Source of the DNA: 34-65-8 sp964516135
GTDB lineage: Bacteria > Pseudomonadota > Alphaproteobacteria > Sphingomonadales > Sphingomonadaceae
Direction of reading: 5' to 3'
DNA: 64,000 nt
Assembly: GCA_964516135.1 (NCBI GenBank)
Contig: CAZEWN010000012.1
Location: 1 to 64,000 of the forward strand
Positions 19,796 to 28,174 of this stretch are shown here, in pieces; the stretch's first letter is position 1, and each line of letters starts with the position of its first letter. The translations under genes and the position numbers were made by a program. The notes under the pieces are model-generated. The model saw only the letters and a list, made by a program, of their open reading frames with translations. It was not told the origin of the DNA and did no database searches.

Positions 19796-22700
19796 GCCGC
19801 TATCTTTTCCGCCTTGCGCGCGCGGCGCGCAATCTGGCTGAGCCCCTTCGTAAGCTGGAACAGGCCGTTGAGGCGGCTTTCAGGGCTGGGCCAGGCGCGT
19901 TCGATGACCAGCTTCATGTCTGGCCGCAGGCGCGCCGTACCGTTGAGGCGTTCGACCCAGGCGAGCAGGCCCGCCGGATCGGGAAATTCGTCCTTGTGGA
20001 ACGTCACCAGCGTGCCACGGGCGCCCACATCAATCTTGGCAATGTTTGCAGCGATCGCCTGGTGCTTGATCTCGATCAGCTTCACCAGGTTGGCGGTCGC
20101 GGCGGGCAGCGGGCCGAACCGGTCGATCATCTCGGCCGCCATCGCCTCGATCTCGGCCCTGTCGCCCGCATCGTTGAGGCGGCGATAGAGCGCCATCCGC
20201 ACCGCGAGGTCGGGCACGTATTCTTCCGGGATCATGATCGGTGCATCGACCGTGATCTGCGGGCTTACGCTGTCGCGCTTGGGCTCCAGCCCCGCAGCGC
20301 CCGCCTTGGCCGCCAGGATCGCGTCTTCCAGCATCGACTGGTAGAGTTCGAAACCGACCTCGCGGATATGGCCCGATTGCTCGTCGCCCAGCAAATTGCC
20401 CGCGCCGCGAATATCGAGATCGTGGCTGGCGAGCTGGAACCCGGCGCCGAGGCTGTCGAGATCGCCCAGCACCTTCAGCCGCTTGGCCGCGACTTCGGGA
20501 AGTGCCACGTCCTTCTCGTAAGTGAGATAGGCGTAGGCGCGCAGTTTCGACCGCCCCACGCGCCCGCGCAACTGGTACAGCTGCGCGAGGCCGAAGATGT
20601 CCGCGCGGTGGATGATGATCGTGTTCGCGCTGGGCAGGTCGAGACCGCTTTCGACGATCGTGGTCGACAGCAGCACGTCGTACTTGCCTTCGTAGAACGC
20701 ACTCATGCGTTCCTCGATCTCGGTCGCGCCCATCTGCCCGTGCGCGGCGACGTACTTCACCTCCGGCACATGTTCATGCAGCCAGTCGGACACCTGCTCC
20801 ATGTCGGAAATGCGCGGCACGACGATGAAGCTCTGCCCGCCGCGGTGGTGCTCGCGTAGCAAGGCCTCGCGCATCACCATGTCGTCCCATTCCATCACGT
20901 AGGTCCGCACGGCGAGTCGGTCGACCGGCGGAGTCTGGATGGTGGACAATTCGCGCAGCCCCGACATCGCCATCTGCAGCGTGCGCGGTATCGGCGTGGC
21001 GGTGAGGGTGAGGACGTGAACGTCCGCGCGCAGCTGCTTCAGCCGTTCCTTGTGATTGACGCCGAAGCGCTGTTCCTCGTCCACGATCACTAGGCCGAGA
21101 TTGCGGAACTTGGTTGTCTTGGAGAGGATAGCGTGGGTGCCGACGACGACGTCGATCTGCCCGTTAGCCAACCCTTCGCGCGTCTCGGCCAGCTCCCTGG
21201 CCGGGACCAGTCGGCTGAGGCGACCGACCTTCAGCGGGAAGCCCGCAAACCGCGCGGCGAAATTCTGGTAATGCTGCCGCGCCAGCAGCGTGGTCGGCGC
21301 GACCACCGCCACTTGCTGCCCGTTCATCGCCGCGACGAAAGCTGCGCGCAGCGCCACCTCGGTCTTGCCGAAGCCGACATCGCCGCACACGAGCCGGTCC
21401 ATCGGCCGCCCGCTTTCAAGGTCGCCAAGGACATCGCCGATCGCGCGGTCCTGATCATCGGTTTCTTCCCACGGAAAACGGTCGGCGAATTGGTTGTAGC
21501 TGGCATCGTCCGCCGCCAGCACCGGCGCCTTCCTCAGGGCGCGTTCGGCGGCGGTACGCATCAGTTCGCCCGCGATCTCGCGGATGCGTTCCTTCAGGCG
21601 CGCGCGCCGTTTCTGCCAGGCTTCGCCGCCCAGCTTGTCGAGCGTGACCGCTTCTTCGCTGCTGCCGAAGCGGCTCAGAACCTCGAGGTTTTCGACCGGG
21701 ATATAGAGTTTGTCGCCGCCCTTGTATTCGAGCATCACGCAGTCGTGCTTGCTCTTGCCCACGGGTACAGGTTCGAGGCCGAGGTACTTGCCGATCCCGT
21801 GTTCGACATGGACCACCAGATCGCCGCGATTGAGCGCCTGCAGTTCGGCCAGGAAGGCGTCGGAATCCTTGCGCTTCTTGCGCCGGCGGACCAGCCGGTC
21901 GCCCAGCACGTCCTGCTCGGTGACGATTTCCAGGCTGTCGCTGGCGAACCCGGTTTCCAGCGGCAGGACCAGCGCGACCGGCTTGCCCTTGGCGGCAAGG
22001 CCAAGCGCCTCCTGCCAGGTATCGGCCAGCTGCGTCGCGGCGCCCGCTTCCGACAGGATCGAGGCGATGCGGGCACGGCTGCCGGTGGAGTAGGCGGCGA
22101 ACAACGGCTTGCGACCAGACTTGCCTATCGTGGCCAGGTGCGCGGCGGCCGCTGCGTAGACATTGTCGCCGCGCGCGCGTTCGGGCGCAAAATCGCGCGC
22201 CGAGGTAAAGCCGAAGTCGACCACCTTGGCGCCTTCAGGCTCGGCAAAAATCGTTGCCCGGTGCGCGAGTGCCCGTTCCAGCGCGGTGCTGAACTCCTCG
22301 CCGGACAGATAAAGCGAGTCCTTGGGCAGCGGGCGGTAGCTGCCCTTGGCCTGACCGCTGGCCGTGGTGCGCTGCTCGCAGTAATCGGCGATGTCGGATA
22401 GCCGCTCCTCGCTGGCGCCGAGAGCGGCACTGTCGATCACCACCAGGTCATCATTGCCGAGATGGTCAAACAGGGTCGCCATCCGCTCCTCGAACAGCGG
22501 CAGCCAGTGTTCCATGCCGGCGAGCCTGCGACCTTCACTCACCGCCTCATACAGCGGGTCCTGCGTGGCGTGGGCGGCGAACATCTCGCGGTAACGGCCG
22601 CGGAACCGCTTGATGCTGTCCTCGTCGAGCAGCGCCTCGCTCGCGGGGAGCAGCAGGTGCGATTCGAGCACGCCGGTGCTCATCTGCGTGGCGGGATCGA

Positions 22701-23283
22701 AACTGCGCAGGCTCTCCAGTTCGTCTCCGAAGAAGTCGAGCCGCAACCCTTCCTCGAGGCCCGAGGGGAAGACGTCGACAATTGAACCGCGCACGGCGTA
22801 TTCGCCCTTGTCGACCACGGTATCAGTGCGGCTGTAGCCCTGCCGCTGAAGCAGCGCAGCCAAGCTCTCGCGCCCGATCTCGGTGCCCTGCCGGAACTCG
22901 CGCACGCTCTCGCGGATGCGGAACGGGGTCAGCACCCGCTGGAGCACGGCGTTGACGGTGGTCACCAGCAGCTGAGACTTGTTCTTGCCCGTTTGCAGGC
23001 GGTGCAGCGCCGCCAGCCGCCGCGCGCTGACCGACAGGGCGGGGCTGGCGCGGTCGTAGGGCAGGCAGTCCCAGGCCGGGAATTCCAGCGCTTCCAATTC
23101 GGGTGCGAAGAACGCTGCCGCCTCCGCCACCGCGCGCATCGCCGCGTCGTCCGCCGCGATGAACACCGCGCGGCCTTTCGCGGCACGCGCGAGGTCGGCC
23201 ATGACCAATGGCTGCGCGCCGCGCGCGATCGAGGCGAGGGTCAACGGCTCCTTGGCCGCGAGGATGCGGGAGATATCGGGCAT
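19792..23283 (-). CDS. mfd: Transcription-repair coupling factor Mfd
   Basis: 1163-aa ATP-dependent translocase that removes RNA polymerase stalled at lesions and recruits UvrA. The N-terminal UvrB-like region is followed by the RNA-polymerase-interacting segment (LVVHVEHGIGKYLGLE), RecG-like helicase motifs (CGDVGFGKTEVALRAAF, VIVDEEQRFGVNHKE) and the C-terminal TRCF domain. Length is standard. It starts 36 nt downstream of sdhE on the same strand and may share its transcript. Confidence 0.97.
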   Translation of the reverse strand: MPDISRILAAKEPLTLASIARGAQPLVMADLARAAKGRAVFIAADDAAMRAVAEAAAFFAPELEALEFPAWDCLPYDRASPALSVSARRLAALHRLQTGKNKSQLLVTTVNAVLQRVLTPFRIRESVREFRQGTEIGRESLAALLQRQGYSRTDTVVDKGEYAVRGSIVDVFPSGLEEGLRLDFFGDELESLRSFDPATQMSTGVLESHLLLPASEALLDEDSIKRFRGRYREMFAAHATQDPLYEAVSEGRRLAGMEHWLPLFEERMATLFDHLGNDDLVVIDSAALGASEERLSDIADYCEQRTTASGQAKGSYRPLPKDSLYLSGEEFSTALERALAHRATIFAEPEGAKVVDFGFTSARDFAPERARGDNVYAAAAAHLATIGKSGRKPLFAAYSTGSRARIASILSEAGAATQLADTWQEALGLAAKGKPVALVLPLETGFASDSLEIVTEQDVLGDRLVRRRKKRKDSDAFLAELQALNRGDLVVHVEHGIGKYLGLEPVPVGKSKHDCVMLEYKGGDKLYIPVENLEVLSRFGSSEEAVTLDKLGGEAWQKRRARLKERIREIAGELMRTAAERALRKAPVLAADDASYNQFADRFPWEETDDQDRAIGDVLGDLESGRPMDRLVCGDVGFGKTEVALRAAFVAAMNGQQVAVVAPTTLLARQHYQNFAARFAGFPLKVGRLSRLVPARELAETREGLANGQIDVVVGTHAILSKTTKFRNLGLVIVDEEQRFGVNHKERLKQLRADVHVLTLTATPIPRTLQMAMSGLRELSTIQTPPVDRLAVRTYVMEWDDMVMREALLREHHRGGQSFIVVPRISDMEQVSDWLHEHVPEVKYVAAHGQMGATEIEERMSAFYEGKYDVLLSTTIVESGLDLPSANTIIIHRADIFGLAQLYQLRGRVGRSKLRAYAYLTYEKDVALPEVAAKRLKVLGDLDSLGAGFQLASHDLDIRGAGNLLGDEQSGHIREVGFELYQSMLEDAILAAKAGAAGLEPKRDSVSPQITVDAPIMIPEEYVPDLAVRMALYRRLNDAGDRAEIEAMAAEMIDRFGPLPAATANLVKLIEIKHQAIAANIAKIDVGARGTLVTFHKDEFPDPAGLLAWVERLNGTARLRPDMKLVIERAWPSPESRLNGLFQLTKGLSQIARRARKAEKIAA

Positions 23284-23319
23284 TGTCAGGTCAAACGCGG
23301 TTGGCTGGCGGCGTTCCCG

Positions 23320-23586
23320 CTAGCGGGGAATCTGGACGTAATCGAGCTTCTGCATCAGCGCCATTTGCGCGCCGGCGAAAGTGGGCGGGGCGGGCGTGGT
23401 CTGCAAGGCCCAGGCCATGACGTCCACGTCATCTTCCTCCAGCAGGGCCTCGAACCAGGCAAGGTCAGCCTCTTTCCACCCGCCATGGTAGCGATCGAAA
23501 AAACCGCCGATCATGTAATCGGCCTCGCGCGTGCCGCGGTGCCAGGCGCGGAACTTGGCACGGGCGAGGCGGGTGGGGTCGGGCAT
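23320..23586 (-). CDS. sdhE: FAD assembly factor SdhE
   Basis: 88-aa protein of the SdhE/Sdh5 family, which promotes covalent FAD attachment to succinate dehydrogenase. The conserved RGxxE stretch appears as HRGTREADYMIGGF and is followed by the FEALLEEDDVDVMAW segment typical of the family. Size is right. It is followed by mfd on the same strand, an arrangement seen in related genomes. Its start faces recG across a region filled by a REP-like inverted repeat. Confidence 0.93.
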   Translation of the reverse strand: MPDPTRLARAKFRAWHRGTREADYMIGGFFDRYHGGWKEADLAWFEALLEEDDVDVMAWALQTTPAPPTFAGAQMALMQKLDYVQIPR

Positions 23587-23603
23587 GGGGCGCGGTTATC
23601 GTT

Positions 23604-23687
23604 CCCGTCATGCCAGCGCAAGCTGGCATCGCTATCCACACGTAGCGCGGCTTCGATAGCGATCCCAGCTTCCGCTGGGATGACGGG
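23604..23687. repeat. REP-like inverted repeat pair between sdhE and recG
   Basis: Bases 23604-23635 and 23656-23687 are inverted copies of a 32-nt unit, matching at about 28 positions; each unit is itself a palindrome (for example CCCAGCTTCCGCTGGG). A third, partial copy lies at 56906-56933. The pair occupies most of the divergent spacer of sdhE and recG and can fold into a long cruciform. Confidence 0.85.
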
Positions 23688-23704
23688 GAAGGCTAAAGGG
23701 GCCC

Positions 23705-25765
23705 ATGCGCCCCGAAATCCTCAACCCGCTGTTCGCCGAGACGGAGAGCCTGGAAGGCGTCGGGCCGAAGCTGAAGAAGCCGCTCGAGAAGCTGGGCCTC
23801 ACGCGCGTGCGCGACCTCGCCTACCACCTGCCCGAACGGTTCGTTTCGCGGCGCGCGGTGCAGGATCTCGACGAGGCGGGCGAGGGCGAGCAGATCGTCG
23901 TCGCGCTGACCGTGCTGGAGCACCGCGCCGGGCGCTCCAGCCGGGCGCCCTACCGGGTGCTGGCGCAGGACGTGAAGGGCAACGTCGCCTCGCTGACCTA
24001 TTTCGGCCGCGCCGCTTACACGGCGAAGAAGCAGTTGCCGGCGGGCGAAACGCGCTGGGTCGCGGGCAAGCTGGAGCGCTATGGCGACATGCTCCAGATC
24101 GTCCACCCCGACCATGTCGAGGAGGTGGGCGGCGCCAGCCTCGCCCGGCTGTGCGAGCCGGTCTATGCCTTGTCCGAAGGGCTGACCCAGCCGAAAGTGG
24201 CGGGGCTCGCACAACAGGCGCTCGCGCGACTACCGAGCCTGGCCGAGTGGATCGAGCCGGGCGTGCTGGAACGCGAGAAGTGGCCCAACTGGACCGAAGC
24301 GCTGAGGCTTTCCCACGCGGGCGAAAACCCCGGCGCGCGCGACCGGGTCGCTTATGACGAGCTGCTGGCCAACAGCCTCGCACTGCTGCTGGTGCGCGCC
24401 GACAACCGTCGCCGGCGCGGGCAGGCACTGACGGGCGACGGGTCGATCCGCGCGAAACTGGCGCTGCCGTTCCCGCTCACCGGCGCGCAGAAGCGCTCGA
24501 TCGCCGAGATCGAGGGCGATCTCGCGCAGGAGGCGCCGATGCTGCGCCTGCTGCAAGGCGATGTCGGCGCGGGCAAGACGGTAGTGGCGCTGGAGGCGAT
24601 GCTGATCGCGGTCGAGGCAGGCAAGCAGGCCGCACTGCTCGCCCCGACCGAAATCCTCGCCCGCCAGCATTACGAAACGCTGCGCGCCATGCTGGCGCCC
24701 ACGGGCGTCGAAATCGCCTTGCTGACGGGCCGCGACAAGGGCCGCGCGCGTGAGAGCATCCTGATAGGGTTGTTGCAGGGTACTATCGGTATCGTTGTAG
24801 GTACGCATGCAATCTTCCAGGATAGCGTCGCCTATCGCGACCTCGCGCTTGTGGTCATCGACGAACAGCATCGCTTCGGTGTCGCACAGCGCCTGCAACT
24901 GGCTGCCAAGGGCCGACGTGCACCGCACACTTTGGCAATGACCGCGACCCCGATCCCGCGCACGCTTACGCTCGCCAACTACGGCGAAATGGACGTCAGC
25001 CGCCTCGACGAGATGCCCCCCGCCCGCCAGCCGATCGACACGCGCGTGGTGGCGCAGGAGCGGATGGGCGACGTGGTCGAGGCGGTTGGGCGGCATATCG
25101 CGGGCGGCCAGCAGGCCTATTGGGTCTGCCCGATGGTGCGCGAGAGCGAGTCCGATGATATCGCCGCCGTGGAAGCCCGGCATGCCGCCCTGCGCGAACG
25201 GTTTGGCGAGGCCGTCGTCATGGTGCACGGCCAGCTCCGCCCCGAGCTGAAGGATGCCGCTATGGAACGCTTCGCCAGCGGCGCGGCGAACCTCCTGGTG
25301 GCGACTACGGTTATCGAGGTCGGCGTCGATGTGCCCGCCGCCACGCTGATGGTGATCGAACAGGCGGAACGCTTCGGCCTCGCCCAGCTTCACCAGTTGC
25401 GCGGCCGGGTGGGGCGGGGGAGCGAAAAATCGACCTGCCTGCTGCTGCGCGGGGGCGCGCTGTCCGAGGTGGGACGTGAGCGGCTTGCGCTGATGCGCGA
25501 AACGCAGGACGGGTTTCGGCTGGCCGAGGAAGACCTGCGCCTGCGGGGGGGCGGCGAACTGCTCGGCACCAGGCAATCAGGCGACACACCTTTTCGCATC
25601 GCCAGGCTTGAGCAGATTACGCGCCTCCTTCCGGTCGCTCACGATGATGCGCGGCTCCTGGTTGAGCGCGATGGAGGGCTCGAGGGGCCGCGGGGCGATG
25701 CCGCGCGCATCCTGCTCTATCTGTTCGAGCGGGACTGGGGCGTGCAGTTGCTGCGCGGTGGTTAA
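23705..25765 (+). CDS. recG: ATP-dependent DNA helicase RecG
   Basis: 686-aa branch-migration helicase that remodels stalled forks. The N-terminal wedge begins EGVGPKLKKPLEKLG. Walker A GDVGAGKTVVAL is at about residue 285, Walker B reads LVVIDEQHRFGVAQR, and MTATPIPRTL and the C-terminal HQLRGRVGRG follow. Length is normal. The stop overlaps that of the convergent diguanylate cyclase by 4 nt (TTAA). Confidence 0.97.
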   Translation: MRPEILNPLFAETESLEGVGPKLKKPLEKLGLTRVRDLAYHLPERFVSRRAVQDLDEAGEGEQIVVALTVLEHRAGRSSRAPYRVLAQDVKGNVASLTYFGRAAYTAKKQLPAGETRWVAGKLERYGDMLQIVHPDHVEEVGGASLARLCEPVYALSEGLTQPKVAGLAQQALARLPSLAEWIEPGVLEREKWPNWTEALRLSHAGENPGARDRVAYDELLANSLALLLVRADNRRRRGQALTGDGSIRAKLALPFPLTGAQKRSIAEIEGDLAQEAPMLRLLQGDVGAGKTVVALEAMLIAVEAGKQAALLAPTEILARQHYETLRAMLAPTGVEIALLTGRDKGRARESILIGLLQGTIGIVVGTHAIFQDSVAYRDLALVVIDEQHRFGVAQRLQLAAKGRRAPHTLAMTATPIPRTLTLANYGEMDVSRLDEMPPARQPIDTRVVAQERMGDVVEAVGRHIAGGQQAYWVCPMVRESESDDIAAVEARHAALRERFGEAVVMVHGQLRPELKDAAMERFASGAANLLVATTVIEVGVDVPAATLMVIEQAERFGLAQLHQLRGRVGRGSEKSTCLLLRGGALSEVGRERLALMRETQDGFRLAEEDLRLRGGGELLGTRQSGDTPFRIARLEQITRLLPVAHDDARLLVERDGGLEGPRGDAARILLYLFERDWGVQLLRGG

Positions 25766-26961
25766 GCGGCCAACAGCACCCGGTCGCGGCCACCATGCTT
25801 CGCTTCGTATAGCGCGGCATCGGCACGCGCGATCATGTCCGCCGCAGTGTCGCCTTCACCCAGCACCGCGATGCCAACGCTAAGCGTCACGAACACGCGC
25901 TGGCCGGTTTCCAGTTCGAGGTCGGTTTCGCGGATCGCGACGCGCAGGCGCTCGCACGCGGCGAGCGCATCCTGCGCGGAACAATCAGGCAGGACCACGG
26001 CAAATTCCTCACCGCCCAACCGGCCGACCGTATCCTGGCCGCGCATGACCTCGGCAGCGGTGAGGGCGACCTTGCGGATCACCGCGTCGCCGGCCGGGTG
26101 GCCGTGAGTGTCGTTGACGTTCTTGAAGTGGTCGATGTCGATAATCGCCAGCGCCAGGGGCCGCTCGTATCGCGTGGCCGATGCAGTGGCTCGTTCCAGC
26201 GAGGCTATGGTTTCGCGGCGGTTGGCCAGCCCGGTCAGGTCATCCGTGGTGGCATGGCGGTGCAGTTCCTTGCGGACCTGTTGTTCGGTCAACAGCGCCC
26301 GTCGCAGCGTTATCGCTGCGAGCGAACTCAGCGCGAGCAGGATCAACCCGATCGCTGACAGGATGTACTGATAGATTTCGTTCGCATGTCCGCGTCGGTT
26401 GGAAATTTCCATCCGGCGGTCGAGACGTTGGCGCTCATAGCGCTCGATCGCATCAATTTCCCGGATTAAGCCCTCGACCGAGTGGCGGCCGCCGCCGCTC
26501 GCTATCATTGCGCGTGCGTCGTCATGCCGCCCGGATCGTTGGAGCGCGATTACCGTTTGCAGCCAGCCGAGGAACTGTTCCAACTCGCGGTCGACCGCGA
26601 CCACGTGCGCGGCTTGCTCCGGGTCCGCGCGGGTGAGACGTTCCAGGCGTTCCACCCCCGCCCGCGCGATCGGCGCTTCGGTCATAAAGGCGTCAAGGAA
26701 TTCGTCCTTGTTGGTCAGGACGTAGCCCCGTTCGCCCAAGATCGCATTGATTGCGGCAGTCTTGATCGTGTCGGTCGTGCGCAGGACGGTGACTGCATGG
26801 TGTTGCCCCGCCGTTGCGGCGTCGCGTTCTTTGGCCGAAATGTAGGCCGACCAGCTCGCCCCCGCCAGCAGTAGCGCCAGCGCCACGACGCAGCCGATCA
26901 GCACCTTGCTGCTGATGGTTGTCGGTAGTGGGTGACGGGCCAAGGCCCCGAAGCTGTGCAT
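25762..26961 (-). CDS. Membrane diguanylate cyclase with CHASE3-like sensor
   Basis: 399-aa protein with a transmembrane segment at about residues 18-38, an extracytoplasmic helical region resembling CHASE3 (GERGYVLTNKDEFLDAF), a second transmembrane segment near 205-225 and a C-terminal GGDEF domain. The active-site loop is GGEEF in GRLGGEEFAVVLP, preceded at the correct 5-residue spacing by RGQD, so the product-inhibition I-site (RxxD) is present. It should make c-di-GMP and be feedback-inhibited. It stands alone; its upstream region carries a 10-mer shared with the PAS-GGDEF-EAL-PilZ gene. Confidence 0.9.
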   Translation of the reverse strand: MHSFGALARHPLPTTISSKVLIGCVVALALLLAGASWSAYISAKERDAATAGQHHAVTVLRTTDTIKTAAINAILGERGYVLTNKDEFLDAFMTEAPIARAGVERLERLTRADPEQAAHVVAVDRELEQFLGWLQTVIALQRSGRHDDARAMIASGGGRHSVEGLIREIDAIERYERQRLDRRMEISNRRGHANEIYQYILSAIGLILLALSSLAAITLRRALLTEQQVRKELHRHATTDDLTGLANRRETIASLERATASATRYERPLALAIIDIDHFKNVNDTHGHPAGDAVIRKVALTAAEVMRGQDTVGRLGGEEFAVVLPDCSAQDALAACERLRVAIRETDLELETGQRVFVTLSVGIAVLGEGDTAADMIARADAALYEAKHGGRDRVLLAA

Positions 26962-27057
26962 GGTGGATCCGAACCTGTGTCGGCGGAGAGCTAGCCGATA
27001 ATGGTTAAGACCGTCTTTCCGATAATTGGCGAAGCCGCGGTGGATTGCTTGAAAACA

Positions 27058-27067
27058 TTACGCTAAT
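27058..27067 (-). promoter_or_regulatory. Shared 10-mer upstream of diguanylate cyclase gene
   Basis: On the minus strand this reads ATTAGCGTAA and lies 97 nt before the start at 26961. The same 10 bases lie 20 nt before the gene at 49376, also a c-di-GMP gene. Possible operator; no known factor is assigned. Confidence 0.25.
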
Positions 27068-27131
27068 CCAGGCGGGCGCCGATTGCCGCAGCAAAGGGCA
27101 AAGGTTTGCACCCCTCCCGGGACGAAACCCC

Positions 27132-28163
27132 TTATCCTTGCCGCGCGACAAGTATCGCCCTGCCGGGTGTCAGCGCGAGGCAGACCTCGTCGCCGACCTG
27201 CGGTGGTTCCCCATGAACGCGCATAGCGATCGAGACATCGCCCAACATGATCGACAAGCGAAAGGATTGTCCCGAAAATCGTACTTCTTCCACACGTGCC
27301 CGCACACCCGTGGCGGCCAGTTCGAGCGCCTCCGGGCGTATCACGAGGTCCGCGGGCCCATTCGAAGTTCCCCTCCCAGTGATCGGGCCGAACGGCGTGA
27401 GGGCCACGCCCGCAGTAGCAGTGACCGGCATGACAATCGCTTCGCCAAGCAGTCGCGCGGCGACGGCGGAAACGGGCATTTCGTAACAATCGCGCGGGCT
27501 GCCGCACTGAAGAACCCGGCCGCCGTCCATCAGCACGAGGTCGTCCGCGATCATCATTGCCTCGGCCGGGTCGTGGGTCACGACCAGCACGGTCGCGCCT
27601 GCCAGGCGCAAGTCATCCATCAGCGATTGCCGCACACGCTCCCGTAGATCGCCATCGAGGCCGGAGAAGGGTTCGTCGAGCAGCAGCAGCGAGGGCTCGC
27701 GCGCCATGGCGCGAGCGATCGCGACCCGCTGCTGCTCACCGCCCGACAGCATATGCGGCCAGGCGGCGGCAAGATGTTCGATGTGCAAACGGCTCAGCAT
27801 CATTGCCACTCGTGCGTTGCGCTCCGTTCGCGGCAAATGGGCGATGCCAAATGCAACGTTTGCCTGGACATCGAGATGGGGAAAAAGAGCGTTGTCCTGG
27901 AACACCAGCCCGACCCCGCGCTGTTCCGGCGCGACAAATGTGTCTGGCGCTGAAACGGGCGCGCCGCGTACATGGATGGCCCCGCCGTCGATCCCCTCGA
28001 GCCCTGCGATCATCCGCAGCAGAGTGCTCTTGCCGCAACCCGAGGGACCGAGCAACGCCGCCACTCGGCCGGCAGCAAGCGAGAGACTGGCGTGATCGAC
28101 CGCCAGCTTGCCAGCGAACCGGCGTGTGGCATCGCGGATTTCCAGGATGGGGGCAGCAGACAC
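27132..28163 (-). CDS. fbpC: Iron(III) ABC transporter ATP-binding protein
   Basis: 343-aa ATPase of the Fe(III)/Fbp importer type, in the inner membrane complex with the permease encoded just upstream. Walker A GPSGCGKSTLL, signature LSGGEQQRVAIARA and Walker B LLLLDEPFSGLDGD are all present; the C-terminal third fits a TOBE-type regulatory domain. GTG 28163 starts 12 nt after the permease stop. Substrate assignment rests on the operon's FbpA-like binding protein. A thiamine or other metal substrate cannot be fully excluded. Confidence 0.86.
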   Translation of the reverse strand: MSAAPILEIRDATRRFAGKLAVDHASLSLAAGRVAALLGPSGCGKSTLLRMIAGLEGIDGGAIHVRGAPVSAPDTFVAPEQRGVGLVFQDNALFPHLDVQANVAFGIAHLPRTERNARVAMMLSRLHIEHLAAAWPHMLSGGEQQRVAIARAMAREPSLLLLDEPFSGLDGDLRERVRQSLMDDLRLAGATVLVVTHDPAEAMMIADDLVLMDGGRVLQCGSPRDCYEMPVSAVAARLLGEAIVMPVTATAGVALTPFGPITGRGTSNGPADLVIRPEALELAATGVRARVEEVRFSGQSFRLSIMLGDVSIAMRVHGEPPQVGDEVCLALTPGRAILVARQG

Positions 28164-28174
28164 CGCGCCAGCCT

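Noticed and set aside
22993..24357. 454-codon plus-strand frame across mfd, sdhE and recG
   Set aside because: It runs through the REP repeat (giving the tell-tale IPASAGMTG peptide) and is antisense or out of frame to three real genes.
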